A stretch of DNA of 64,000 nucleotides, from contig CAUYUJ010016890.1 of NCBI GenBank assembly GCA_963575745.1, forward strand, positions 191,853 through 255,852, written 5' to 3'. This stretch comes from Prorocentrum cordatum (Eukaryota; Sar; Dinophyceae; Prorocentrales; Prorocentraceae). Made by a program: the position numbers and the translations under genes. Positions 26,516 to 38,820 of the stretch are shown in pieces. The notes beneath the pieces are model-generated. The model was given only the letters and a program-made list of their open reading frames with translations. It was not told where the DNA came from and searched no databases. Each line of letters begins with the position of its first letter. The first letter of the stretch is position 1.

Positions 26516-28270
26516 CCGACGGATGGGCGGACCCGCGCGGGGGCGGACGCGCAGAAGCCGCGCACGGGGGACGCGCGGGGCGCCGCGTCCGGCCTCAGAT
26601 GCAGCAGGGCGCTCATCTGGCGCGCACGAATGCTTCTTTGTCCGGGGAAGACCTCGCCGCGCGCGGGGAGGGCAGGAAGCCGCGGGCGCCGCGGGACTGT
26701 CCCTGAGATCCGGGCGGCTGCGCAAACTCTCACGCCGGGCGTCTTCGCCCGGTTTGGGGCCCAGCCTGGGGCCATCACCGGCCGAACCAGCTCGAAACAC
26801 ATGCCGCAGGCAGAGGGGGCCCGGGGCTCCCGTCGAGCTTTCTCGAGTGGGGATGCTGCAACCTCTTTCGTGACGTCGGACCTCAGGAATGAGCGGCGCG
26901 AGGGCGCGAAGGGGGGGTGGCGCCAGGACCCAACGACTCGCAACCTTGCAGCTGAGCTCAGTCGGCGCCCCGCCTGCTGAAAAAAGCTCGGGCAGTCTGG
27001 CCCCTTTCTGGTCGCCGTGCGCGCTCTGGGGTGCAACGACCAGCCACGGTCCACGCCAGATGCTCCAGTGGGGCACGGCGTTGCGAACGAAGACGCCCAG
27101 CATGCCCCACAGAACGCGTCGAACAGAACCAGCAGTAGCCGCGCAGCGGCGGCCAGCGGCAACGCCGGCAGCAGTGGCGGCTCGAGCAGAAGGAGCGAGC
27201 GGCCGCAGCAGCAGCGGAAGAGGGATCGGCGGAAAAATGAGCAGCACGAGGCAAGGAGCGGCACGAGGCCAGCGAGACGGGGAAAAGCGGGAGGAAGGCT
27301 CGGTGGCAACTCATGCGAGCCGCCCATGCCATCTATTCAACGCCAAATCGACGCTAATCGAAAACTAATCGACGCTAGATCATAGATCGAGGCCGAATCT
27401 ACACTCCCTCATCGATTACCAAACGCTAATCGACTCTAACGCACTCATTGCGAAGGTACACGAGGCTACCGTGATTTGCTTCCAACAGCAACACCGTGGG
27501 CGTGAGGAGAATCGGGCTCCAGGCTCCACATCGAGCCGCATCTCCGATGCTCAGCACGGGAGAAACGGGTCCTGAGGAAAACAGGTCCTGGACCCTGGGG
27601 CCTTCCCCCAGGACGAGATCTCCATCCTGACTCGTTCTCTGACAGTCCCCGGGCCCGTGGAGGGGCCCGAGAACCCGAAAATGGTGAGAAACCTCAGGAC
27701 CCGCTTCTCTCGGGACCCGTTTCCCCCATGGCCATTCTCGACCCCCTCGACTCTCCTCCTCGACCCCCCCCCCCGACCCTCCTCGACCCTCTTCCTCCTC
27801 GATCCCCCTCGCACCTCGACCCCCTCCTCGACCACCTCCTCGATCCTCCTCGATACCTCGGCGAGATCCTCCGACCCCACCTGCTGCTCAGACGTCCGAT
27901 GTCCAGTTGGATGCCGGGGCACGGGCCCTTCGGCGGGGGCAGCAGCGGCCGCGGCCAAGGGGCGGCGGCGGCGCGGCGAGGAGGGCCGGGAGGAGCCGCG
28001 GCCTGTAGGGCCGAACGCTGCCGGCCGACCTCAAGCGGCAGGGTGGGCTCGAGCCGAGCAGCCGCGCGCACGCCGCCGGGCCAAGGCGCGCACACGCGCG
28101 AGCCGCGCAGCGGCCGCGTCAGGGCAAGCCGGATCGAGCGAACGAGGGACCACCCAGGCGGCAGCAGCAGTGCGGGCCTGCTCGAGACCAGGTGGGTGAG
28201 GCCGTGGCCTCCGAGCTACTGCGGTGCAAGTATGGTGAGGCATGCGCGAGAGACAGGAAGGGGAAACGGG
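26516..28270. other. GC-rich sequence, no gene identified
   Basis: Very GC-rich with open frames in several phases. 26755-26895 is copy 2 of the dispersed repeat at 13.8 kb (same landmark order, ending TTTCGTGACGTCGGA). 27340-27440 repeats short AATCGACGCTAATCGA-like motifs. 27730-27860 is TCC/CGACC-rich. Confidence 0.45.
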
Positions 28271-29302
28271 AGGAGGGAGTTCCTCCTCCTCCTCCTCCTC
28301 CACCACCTCCTCCTCCTCCTCTTCCTCCTCCTCGGGAAGCGAGGAAGGGAGGAAGGGGGGGGCGGCAGGCCGGGGGGGAAGGAGGAGGCGGAAAGGGCAC
28401 AGGAGGGCCGGGAGGGAGAAGGTTGTGAAGGAGAGCAAGGACAATCAGAGGCCAAGGGGAGGAGGGGGGAAGGGAGGAAAGAATGGAGAATGGGGATGGG
28501 AGGGATGGGGAAGGGTGATGAAAATAAAACCAGTGCCCCACACGACTCATTCTACTAAACCGTTTCCTCTGCGCCCTCGTCCTCCTCATCCTCATCCTGA
28601 AATAGTGCAGGAAGGAAGGGAAAAGAGGAAATCCAGTCGCGTCCTGCGCAAACTCCCCAACCCATTCATCGAAGGCACGGCTCCCAGAAATCATCCAAAT
28701 CCCAGTGGTCCAAACCTGACGCGAATAGTAACACGTGGGCATTCGTTTTTATATCAGCGAAGATGAACCTGAGCATAATCCAAAAACCCATCCAGTCCAT
28801 GGCCCGTGTGAAAGCCGAGGACGTCGAGCGATGTCCACACGATTTTACCTCAAGCACACCTTACACAACCATGCACAAGTGCACTGTTTCCGAATGTGTC
28901 GGATACCCTTTGGAACGGGGAGAGCAGGGAACAGCATCGCCGCATAAGCACTGCGTAACAGCACGGATAACGGCCGAAACAGCAAGAAGCATGCGTACCC
29001 GTCACCAAAGCTTGGGTACATGCACCAAAACAACAATAGTTTATTTGTTATTGACTACACCATGCCCCTATCATGAACAATGATCACACAAAGGCCCGCG
29101 TAATATCAGTATCCTTGCCCGAACACCTGCACGTACAAACAATGCCAGACCGCTGTTCTCAATCGTTCGGCCTCAAAACTTACACAATACCAAGACAGGA
29201 GTGGGACAGGGATCGCCGTAGAGATGAGAAGATACGAGGATGCGGGCATACGGCGGGGACCTAGGTCGAAACAGATACGTGCAGAAAGCGGCAGGCGAGT
29301 AT
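28271..29302. other. TCC/GGA patches then unique sequence
   Basis: 28283-28340 is TCC-rich and 28345-28510 is G/A-rich. 28550-29290 is unique sequence with only short frames, none recognised. Confidence 0.4.
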
Positions 29303-29352
29303 GCACACACACACACACAAGTATGCACATGTACATACACAAACACACACAC
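29303..29352 (+). repeat. (CA)n microsatellite
   Basis: Alternating CA with a few GT/TA interruptions. Confidence 0.85.
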
Positions 29353-29746
29353 TTCAACAGGACCGCCGCAACCACCTGAAGCCCTCCCCGGTCGGGACGG
29401 GGGGTGGGAGGACTATGACGTGTTCTCTCTCTGCCTCCCCCTGTTTCCCCTTCCATGACCTCTTGCACCACCCTGTCTTCCCGCGACAACGGACGGGCGA
29501 CACAAACGACCGCGCGCCATGTGTTCCCTTTTGTTGGCCAAAACACAGAATTCAATACCACCACCCACCACTGCGGCACAACGATTGTTATGCGCGGCTT
29601 GATTGGTCGGTGAAACTTGACGATGCAACACACAAACACACACCTTTGGTCGGCGGGTCGGGAGCGGGCCCCTTCCGGTTAGGAGCTAGGCGGAGCGCGC
29701 GAAGCCCAAATTGGGGAGACAGGGCGCGGGCGGACGGGGCCTCAGA

Positions 29747-29851
<105 letters not shown>

Positions 29852-30129
29852 GCGCGTTGTTGTCGCATGCGTTGTGTCGTCCAGAGAACACAATTCCGCA
29901 TCTCCCCCCCCCCCCATCCCCCCTCCACAGCCGCCCCAGCTCCTCCCCCAGAGAAAATCAGTCACGCGTGTACAGATTTTTCCAGGCCACCGCAGATGCT
30001 GGCCCGCGCGCGGGAGGTGCTCGGCCGTCACGCGGCGACCCCCGGGAACGCCGCCCCGCAATCGACGCACGTCGAAGCGACGCCCGAGACGCTGGGGCCA
30101 GAAAGAACCCAAGGGCGCGGGCAGCGAGA

Positions 30130-30240
30130 ATGAGGAGGAGGAGGAGGAGGAGGAGGAGGAGGAGGAGGAGGAGGAGGAGGAGGAGGAGGAGGAGGAGGAG
30201 GAGGAGGAGGAGGGGGGGAGGGGGGGGGGAGGAGGAGGGA
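30130..30240 (+). repeat. (GGA)n microsatellite
   Basis: Pure GAG/GGA to about 30210, then G-runs. It encodes only poly-Glu/Arg/Gly on + and poly-Pro/Ser/Leu on -. Confidence 0.93.
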
Positions 30241-30699
30241 AGGACCTCCCCATCCCCCGCTCTCCCCCGTCCGACCTCTGGTCGCAGCAGTGGACACTTG
30301 GCCTGGCTCGCCTGTCCACCAGGGGCCGCCAGCCCGCGGCAGGCCACCCAAACGGCCCACCCCGGCACGGCGCGGACGGCCAGGCCGGCGAGAGGTCACC
30401 CGGCGCGCACACGGCCGGCGGCAGCCCCGCCGAGGCCGGCCCGGAACCTTGCACGGCGCGGCACGCGGCCGCCGGCGCGCACCGGCAGAGGACCTGCCCG
30501 GCTTCGCAGGCGCCTGGCCGAGCGGCCAACGACAGGCAGACGAGGCGACGCGGGCGACAGACAGCGGCAGAGGAGGGCGGCGAAGGCGGCGGCGACCATA
30601 CTCCATAGCTTGTCAGAAATCCACCGCACATATACATATGTGCTTAAACATTTCCAGGACTGTGTCTGCCTGTGCCCGCAACAAGATATCACCGAGCTC
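30241..30699. other. GC-rich, no gene identified
   Basis: High GC with overlapping open frames in several phases. No motif supports any of them. Confidence 0.35.
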
Positions 30700-32450
30700 C
30701 TCGCCGCCAAGATGGAATGCGAACCTCACCATCGATGATGATCCACGGATCTCACATACGGCATACCAGAGCGCCTCAGCGCCAACTCGGAAAAGAGGAG
30801 GTTGGCAGAAGCAAGTGGAGCCACGAGCACCATCGTGGAATTCAGCCCTGGTTTGTGAGCACCTGCGTCAAATCCCGAAGCCCTCAACGCCCTCTACACA
30901 GCATGTCTCTCCAACGCATTCAAGAAAATGCTCTGGAAAGGAATTTCTCACTCCTATGCACTTTACCTTCACTGACCCAGACTCGCCTTGACCTGTCTGG
31001 ACTAAACCCAGAGATTCTGAAGTCCTCTAAACAACCCTGGCGTTGAAGAGCACATACGACCACAAGCGCAACAGCGACTTCCAAGGGGCTTGCTGCTCAA
31101 ATCACAAAACCATGCCCTTCTTCAGTACCAGCCAGGCCATGATATCTCTTGGACAAATCGCTGTAAATGCCCCACAATGCGGTAGCGAAGAAATGCTCCG
31201 AGCTGAGAGTCCATCTGAAAATATGGTTGATTATGTTCACCTTGTTCCGTGCCCGATCATGGAGCTCGGTATCGTCAGGCGCGGGCTTAAACAAACAATG
31301 CTGGATGAATGTCTTACTTAGCGCGGTGGTAGTCCACTCCTTCACTTCATTGTTGACCGCATACTCGTTCAGCCAGTACTCGATCAGCGGTCGAGTTGCG
31401 TAAACACCTGCGTGCGAGCCAATTGCAAGAGTAGCCTCATGTTGTCATCTTCCAGCAAGCGCACCACTTTCTTCTGCGACGCCGCAATTTCCTTCCATGG
31501 TTCTAGAGCCTCCACCAATGTTGCTTGCAAGCTACGCTGGATTCTCTGCCGCAGAGGCTCATCGCCCTCCCCCACAAGTCCATCTAGATCATCAGCACTA
31601 CCAAATCCACCCAAGTGTGCTCACAAAAACTCTAGCCATCACGCCCATATTCAAGCAGACTTTGCAATCCATGATGCGTTACGTAGGACGTAGGCCGAAC
31701 CATGGCATGGACGAAACTCAAAGCACACATTAAAAAGGACGCCAAGGCTACTTTATGGATCGGCACCTACTGTGCATTTGACAACTGATAAATATGCCAT
31801 GTCTCCATATTAGCCCCCATGCGGTATACGAAAGAGGGTGCAATCAAAATGGTACTATAATTCACCCCAAACGTAGGAACGCACAGCAAAGTAAATGGTC
31901 AATTAACATACTGTGTAACCACCATGAAAACACCTAAAAAACAATAATCCACCGATCCGGCGCGTGACAGGTTTTCTAGAATCTGCAAAACTTGGTTCAA
32001 CTGAGCCTCTGGGGGGCGACGCCGAGGAGACTCTGCCGAGACAGGGGCGGGGGGGGGAGGAGGGTTTCCCCCCTCTTCCTTCTTCCCTCCTTCTCCGTTT
32101 CCGGTCCTCTCTCTCGTTCCGCCCCACCCTTGGAAAATATTGGCGCTGCGAGGGGGGCGTAGTCATTGACGCCATGGGCGCCGCGATCTCCAATCGTATC
32201 CCAATGGCCAATTTGGGCCACAAGACGCGCCACAACTGCTTCATTGCTCTCTCTCTCAAGACTCTTCCAGAATTTCATGTTTGCACGTTTAACCGGTGCG
32301 AAACATGCAATTCCACTTCTTCGTTGGAATCTCATCGTAGACGTCGCCGAGGCGCTCCCGGATGCTCCCGGGAGGCTTTCCAAGCGGTCTGGGAGGGCGG
32401 GGCCTGAGGATCTCCAAGAGCCTCCAATCATGCCCAGAAGGCTCATTATT
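30700..32450 (-). pseudogene. Unrecognised, possibly interrupted gene on minus strand
   Basis: This stretch is free of simple repeats and shows protein-like fragments on the minus strand. One segment (31614-31384) is charged and helix-prone (PWKEIAASQKKVVRLLEDDN). It stops just where another frame continues (about 31390-31097, ... EYWLNEYAVNNEVKEW, then FRWTLSSEHFFATALWGIYS), which implies a frameshift or a short intron near 31390. A further segment (32446-31997) contains MKFWKSLERESNEAVVARLV. I do not recognise the family. It could be a multi-exon host gene, a decayed retroelement ORF or chance. No splice sites or start could be assigned. Confidence 0.25.
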
Positions 32451-33686
32451 TTCTGGCCCTGAACGCAAACTTCAGCCGATCAACGGGGGGACAAGCGCCT
32501 CGGGGCTATGAGGATCCATTTCGGACGATGTTTGATTCACTTTTTCGGGGCTGCAGGCAGGCCATGGTTCCCACTTACCGGAGAGTACGGCCTAGGCCGC
32601 AGCCAGTCACTGTGGAGACGTCTGAAATCTCATGCTTCGAAGGCTCGGAGGCTACTGCCGGACCCTCGTAGAGCTCTTAACACGCAAAATAATGCTCAGA
32701 TTACGAGGATGGAGCTCTCTTGAATATCAGCTTCAAAACCTGCTAAATGCATTTGAGTTGTATACGATGTCGGTTCCGCCAACTGTTTTGATAATACTGC
32801 AGCTATGGACCTGAGAACTTGACAGGCGCGGCATACCTACTGCAGGTACGGAAAATACTGCTTCTCAAAACGAATTGTCAAATCTCTCAGAGCTCCAAAA
32901 AAACGACCCCAGGCCGCAACTGGACCGGGTGGGCCAACTTGGAGCTGGCGATAAACCGTCAACCAGGTCACCGCCCGTAGAGCTCTCAACACCCAAATGA
33001 GTGCTTAGACTATGAGGAGAAGCTTCCTCGAAACTCAGCTTAAACTCTTGCAACTGCATGTTTCTGTTTTATACGAAGTCGGTTACGAGACTCAAAGTTT
33101 GACAAGACGCGGCATAACCTACTCTAGGTGCGAAAATACTGGTTCTCAAAATACACGCCTCCCCCCCAAAGCAAAAACACCCAGGTCGTCACATTGTCCG
33201 TTCGGGCCGGGTGGGCCAACTAGCTCCAGCCCGCGCCAGGATTCCTGCGCATCTATCTCGCTGCGACCGCAGCGCAGGATTTGCAGTGCCTTTACATACC
33301 TCGAAAGCTCTTCGGCATCGATGAGCTCGAGGAATTCCAAGCGGGGTCGAGCCAGATCAACAACCCGGCCAGGGTGGAGCACGCGGTGATCTGGGGTCGG
33401 GTTTTCGGAAGATTCAGAGAGACCCTTACAAACAAAAACAACACAATTGTTTTTCACGCGTAGGTTATTTCGCGTCTGCCTGTCAAAGTCTCTGGCACGT
33501 AGCGGAAGTATTGCTATCGAAAAACGTGGAGGAAGAGACTTCCTGTATAATCATAGAATGCGTTATTCGAATTTTCAACCCTATATTCGAGGAAGGTTCT
33601 CCTTGTATTCTGAGCATATAGGAGATCCTGAAGCGCGAATAAGTGCACACATGACGATTTTATTTCTTTTTAAAAATTTCTTTATG

Positions 33687-33730
<44 letters not shown>

Positions 33731-34133
33731 ACAAAAAAATCTCGAGCGCTAGCTCTAGAACATCCAAAGTATTTCGATAAGCACACTGCAGCTACAAACC
33801 TGAAAATTTGACAGGCAGACGCATCATAACCTTCCATTGATGCGAAAGATACCGGCTCTTAAAAAGAACTGCTAAACCGCTCAGAATCTCCAGTAGACCG
33901 ACCTGATGTTCCCACATTTTCCGCCCAGACCGGAGGCCAACTCGCTCCCCTGCGCCGGAAATCCTCTAGCTTATCGGAGCCGAAAAGCTATACGAGGTGG
34001 ATATTATAGCGCAGAGACGCCTAATCCTGTTCGTCTGAAATAGAAGGGCCAGCTCAGAAAGTATCCAAGATGCAAGAACTGAGCACGGCACGAAGACAGA
34101 CTTAAACAGGATTCGCCATATATCATCGGGAGC
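32451..34133. repeat. Diverged edge of the modular repeat region
   Basis: First divergent hairpin near 32948, then degenerate pieces of the 225-bp family (32985-33150: AGTGCTTAGACTATGAG ... GGTGCGAAAATACTGG). An (AT)n tract lies at 33689-33731. TCCTCTAGCTTATCGGAGCC near 33961 is a variant of the TCCTCTAGCTCATCGATGCC module seen later. Confidence 0.55.
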
Positions 34134-34930
34134 GGCCGGTAAACCGTCAACCTTGGTTACCGCCGGGAACTCGTAGAACGTCCTCGATATACATGAATGG
34201 AATGCGGGCGCGGTAATCTCGCATTCCGCGCGCGCGAGGGCGCGGCTTCATGGAGGAGGACGCGGAGGAGAAGAAGAAGCGAGGAGGAGAAGGAGATGGA
34301 GGAGGATGAGGAAGAGAAGGAGGAGGAGAAGGAGCAGGCGGAGGAGAAGGAGGATGACGAGCAGGAGGGGAACGGGTGGAGGGGGAGAAGAGGGACGATG
34401 ATGATGATGATGATGAGGAGACGGAGGAAGAGAAGGAGCAGGAGGAGGAAGAGGAGAAGGAGAAGATGGAAGGGGAAAAGGAGGAGGAGTAGGGGGACAA
34501 GGTAGAGGACGAGGAGCAGGAGTACGAATATTTTTTGGGTTCCAGCTCTGGCAACAGACCAATTCCAAACATGTAGATACTTGCAACCAGCGCCCCTGAT
34601 GATGTTTGTTCAAATTCCGAGAAATTGAATTTTTAACCGACCAGAATTATGCAAAACTGGGACCCGGCTGTAAACCGTCAACCTTGGCTACCGCCGGGAA
34701 CTCGTAGAGCTTGCTCACGATATACATGAGCGGGATGCGGGCGCGGCAATCTCGCATCCCCCGCGCGAGGGCGCGGTTTCATGAGGAGGACGTGAAGGAG
34801 AAGAAGAAGAAGTGACGAGGAAAAGGAAAAGGAGGAGCATAGCGAGAGGGGAAAGGATGAGAAGGAGAAGGAGAAGGAGAAGGAGAAGGAAGAAAGAGGG
34901 GAAGGAGAAGGAGGAGGAGCAGCCTATGAA
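34134..34930 (+). repeat. Two copies of a hairpin-plus-GA module
   Basis: Copy 1 (34134-34500) and copy 2 (34665-34920) share the hairpin, ACTCGTAGA, a GATATACATGA string, TGCGGGCGCGG, TCTCGCAT, GCGAGGGCGCGG and then a GGAGAA purine tract. The pairing suggests segmental duplication. Confidence 0.8.
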
Positions 34931-35039
34931 GTCAGTACAGGCTATATGTATATGTATTTGTATATATACACTTATAAATATAAACATATATACATACACA
35001 TACATAGATTATCTCTCACCAAATAGTGCAGAGTGCTCA

Positions 35040-35940
35040 ATTGTAGCTCTGGTGGCAGACCAATCTCAGACGTCTCGTACTATTGGCGACGATTTGACGA
35101 TTCCCTCTTGGGCAGTGTCCTTTCCAGCTCGCTACTTGCCCATAAATTGCGCACAGAAATCCAACACCCTCTAGTACGATTGGTTTTTTGGTTCCACTAG
35201 CGCTCCGGATGATGCTCTTCCGATTGATGTGCCAACAGCTCTGCAGCTCGAGCTGCATCACGAAAGGCATCATCATCTCAGACAAATCAGCAGAGCACGA
35301 ATAGTTGATTGGTTCCAACTCTGGTAACAGACCGAATTCGGGCATCGAAATACTGGAGACTAGCGCTCCTGATGGTTGTCTTTCGATTGTTGTGCTGAGC
35401 AGCTCTGTAGCTCATCTGCAGCTCGAGTTGCATCAAGAAACTCATCATCATCTCTGAAAAATTAGGGTTGTTCGGACCCAGCTAGGGTAGCAGACCGAGT
35501 TCGGGCATCTAGATACTTGAGACTATTGCCCCCTGCGGTGTCCGTTCGACTGCTCGAAGCTATCTAGCACATCTGCAGTTCAAATTACGTCAAGATACTC
35601 ATTATCATCTTTGAACAAATTAGCAGGATACCAATAGTCTTTCGGACCCAGCTCGGGTAGCAGACCGAGTTCTGGCATCTAGATACTCGAGACAGCGCGT
35701 CTGATGATTGCCTTTCGACTGCTATGCCAAACAGCTATGTAGCTTATCTGCAGTTTGACTTACATCCAGTACTGATTCTGATATCCGGGAAAATTCGCAG
35801 AGTATCAATAGTTGTTTTGGACCCAGCTGGGGAACAGACCGAATTTGGGCATCTAGATACTTGACACCAGCGCTCCTGACGGTGCTCTTTCCACGCTGTG
35901 CCTAACAGCTGCATCACCTGCAGCTCGAGTTGAGTTCCGG
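35040..35940 (+). repeat. Diverged satellite array, 163-174-bp monomers
   Basis: ACCGA(A/G)TTCGGGCATC-type starts lie at 35331, 35494, 35664 and 35838. Each monomer has TAGATACT, a GCGCTCCTGATG-like centre and CAGCTCTGTAGCTCATCTGC, and is recognisable as an older relative of the 177-bp monomers to the right. Confidence 0.8.
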
Positions 35941-35950
35941 GAAGAAGAAG

Positions 35951-35981
<31 letters not shown>

Positions 35982-35982
35982 G

Positions 35983-36067
<85 letters not shown>
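35941..36067 (+). repeat. (GA)n, G-run and 85-bp poly(A)
   Basis: (GA)n at 35951-35970, about 12 G, then uninterrupted A at 35983-36067. Confidence 0.92.
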
Positions 36068-36069
<2 letters not shown>

Positions 36070-37564
36070 GCGAAGAAGACTCTAAACAGCCGATCCCACC
36101 TTAGTATGTTTAGACAGTAATATGCATCCGAAAGATAGCGATCGTAAATAAGATCGAAAATGGGGTTCCAAATATTGGAGCTCTACGGAATGTTCAGATT
36201 TCGAACAATCGATTTTGAGCCGACCAAAACTGGGACCCGGCGAGAAACCGCCAAGCTTGGTTTTTGCGTACAGACCTCACGTCCAGACTACAAACTACAC
36301 GTGCCTCTGGCACAAGAGGCGCTCCCAAACGGAGCCAACGCAGACTAACAGGCACGCAGAATCTGCTGGGGAATGCTGAGCCAGGAGGCGTAGGCATAGA
36401 GAAGAGGATGTACAGAGCACACGCACAGCTGGCCAAGTAAGCAGGCTCACCTCACAAAACGCACATGCTTGAACAGAGAAAGAATACTGCCAACAGGGGC
36501 GCGGGAATTGCAGCCAAGACGGCCCCAGAGTTGGCCGAAATTCCGGCGAGAATCAGACAAGAACAAAGAATGAGGATGAGGTAGAAGAAAGCAGAAAACA
36601 ACCGTGACCATGCAACGTGTAAAGATGCGCTGGATACAGCAACGATCAGAACTGAATACAACTGAAGAGACCACACAAGTTCAGGAACAACTGAAGAGAC
36701 CACACACTTCAAGGAACGCATGCCTATAGTACGGATGACGGTGGATGAAGTTGCGCAACTTGGGCGCACACCTTCCCATACTCTCGGCAGACTCAGGGAT
36801 AACACCCCTCCTCTGCGCAAGAATCAAGGTGTCCACATCTTCGAGAAAGCCCGACATAGCAGTATCATCGAAAAGCTGCGCGAGGAGTCGATCCAACCAA
36901 AAAACGATATTCCACAAAGATCCTCATCCAGAAGCGCCGCAGATTCCCAACGAACTGGCACCGTGTCATGAGAAGTGGTCAAGCGACACTGCTGAGAACT
37001 ATGGAATCGTGTATTCGGCGAAGCAACGTGCCCAGCGGAATCAACGAATCCTGACGGAAAAACACTCGTGTACACAATTGGGTTCCCCGCCTCAATTCAG
37101 GGCGTGAAGATAAGAGCTGATATAGCGGCAACGTGTAACAGTAACGTATCTGAAGGTACATTCCATTCCCCATCATAACGCTTGAAACCCAGAGAAACTG
37201 CTGAATAAACGTTTAAGCTTGGTACATCACGCTTGGGATCCAAAGAATCAGCCAGGGAAACAGCATGAGCAAAATTCTTTTCCGTATCAATTGCATCTTT
37301 GTTGCTCCAAATTTTCTGCTGGCAAAACTGGCTCTAGAGAGCTGAGCTGCTCAGAGAACCAAGTTTATATGCCAATGCTCGACGTAAAATTATGCTTTCT
37401 CAAAATGGATTGTCAAATATCTTTGAATTTTTGTAAAACCAACCCCAAATTGTCACATTATCTCTTTTCATTTGGTAGCGTCCAATAGACGGAGAGCAAA
37501 GAGGGCACGCACCGGAAAGCCTTCCTGGCAAGCCCACAGAAGCTCTCGTGGAGCACTGGGCGCC
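36068..37564. other. Possible insertion in a degenerate hairpin; no gene identified
   Basis: 36110-36245 is a degenerate satellite closing block ending in a hairpin left half (AAACCGCCAAGCTTGG) that runs into TTTTTGCG. The LINE insertion at 63.56 kb begins the same way. The sequence to about 37290 is then non-satellite. Minus-strand fragments such as FLEDVDTLILAQRRGVIP (about 36850-36800) look protein-like but show no RNase H motif. 37320-37450 is a piece of the 225-bp family. Confidence 0.35.
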
Positions 37565-38800
37565 GGCGGTAAGACGTCAACCTTTCTTACCACCGGGGGA
37601 CTCGTAGAGCTCCCTGAGAACATATAATATCGAAAAAAATACATGGAAAAAATAGTTTTCCAGCCCAAGCAATTTCAGACCTCTCGGATTCAACAGCCGA
37701 ACGCCCCCGATGTTTCTGGATTGTCTTCTGTACGAGCTCTGTAGCTCTTCTACAGCCCGAGTTACGTGCGTAAATCGACAGCACCTCTCAAGATGACTCG
37801 AACAAAAGGAATAGTTTGACAAACCCAGCTCGAGTATCAGACCAAGTTCAGATCTCTCAATGCGACAGGTGGACGCGACTGATGTCTCCAAATCGATTCC
37901 AGTGATGACCAGCCATGCAGCCCCCCTACAGCCTGAGTTCAGTGCAGAGAACCGGCAGCATCTCTCAAGATGAATCGAACAATACGAACAGTTTTGCGAT
38001 ACGTATCAGCTCTGTAGCTGTCCTGTAGCTCGAGTTAAGTACAGAAAGCCGGGAGCGTCTGTCAAGGTGACTCGAACAATACGAATGGGTTTGCGGACCT
38101 AGCTCGGTTAGCAGACTGGGTTGAGACCTCTGGGTTCAACAGGCGGCCGCATCTAATCATTCTGAATCGATTAGCTGTGCTCATCAGCTCTGTAGCTGTC
38201 CTAAAGCTCGAGTTATCTTGAGAAAACCGTCACCGCGTGACAAGATGACCCGAAACGGGCGATCCCGCCGCAGTGCTTTTTTGCAGTGAAAGGTACCCGA
38301 TCGAGCTGAGATCAAGATGCCGACGGAAACTGATCCATAGTCATCAGAGGCGTTCCGCTGAAGCATCCAGAGCTCTCAACAAAGTGTGCTACCCAAGCTA
38401 GGTCTGCAAAACTATTTGTACGGGGCCGATTTTTGTGGAACTGATGCTGCAGATGAGCTCGAGAGCTCCTCTTGCGCACAGATATCTTGAAGAACGCCCT
38501 GAATGTGTGCCAGGCAGCCCTGCACGAGAGAAGAGCTCTACGAGGCTCCCGGTGGTAGCCTGGTTGACAGTTTACCGCCGGCTCCCAGTTCCGGGGCGCT
38601 GGAGAGCTAGTTGGCAAGAAAAATCTCGACGGACCTTTTGTTGACTTTTGGTCGGTTGAAAATCTTGTTCTCGAAAATTCAACCATTCGTTGAGCTCTAG
38701 TATTTTTTCCCTTGATATTCGATCTTATGCCCGCTCGCCATCTTGAGCTGAGTTCAGCGGGGTCGACCGTTTCGAGTCATCTTGATACCCGCTGTCGGTA
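37565..38800 (+). repeat. Satellite unit with inverted closing block
   Basis: Hairpin, then 177-bp monomers from about 37680, then a closing block (about 38245-38340, GATCCCGCCGCAGTGC ... CCGATCGAGCTGAGATCAAG). An inverted closing block follows at about 38640-38800 (GAGCTCTAGTATTTTTTCCC ... CATCTTGAGCTGAG) with an inverted hairpin between them. Confidence 0.75.
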
Positions 38801-38820
38801 TATTCGACTGAACTGGCGCC

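Noticed and set aside
26306-27327. 313- and 331-codon minus frames
   Set aside because: GC-driven, overlapping in two phases, with arginine-rich stretches from the TCC tract.
35983-36067. Poly(A) as the tail of a retroposed gene
   Set aside because: It is preceded by (GA)n and a G-run rather than a transcript-like body, so a compound microsatellite is more likely.
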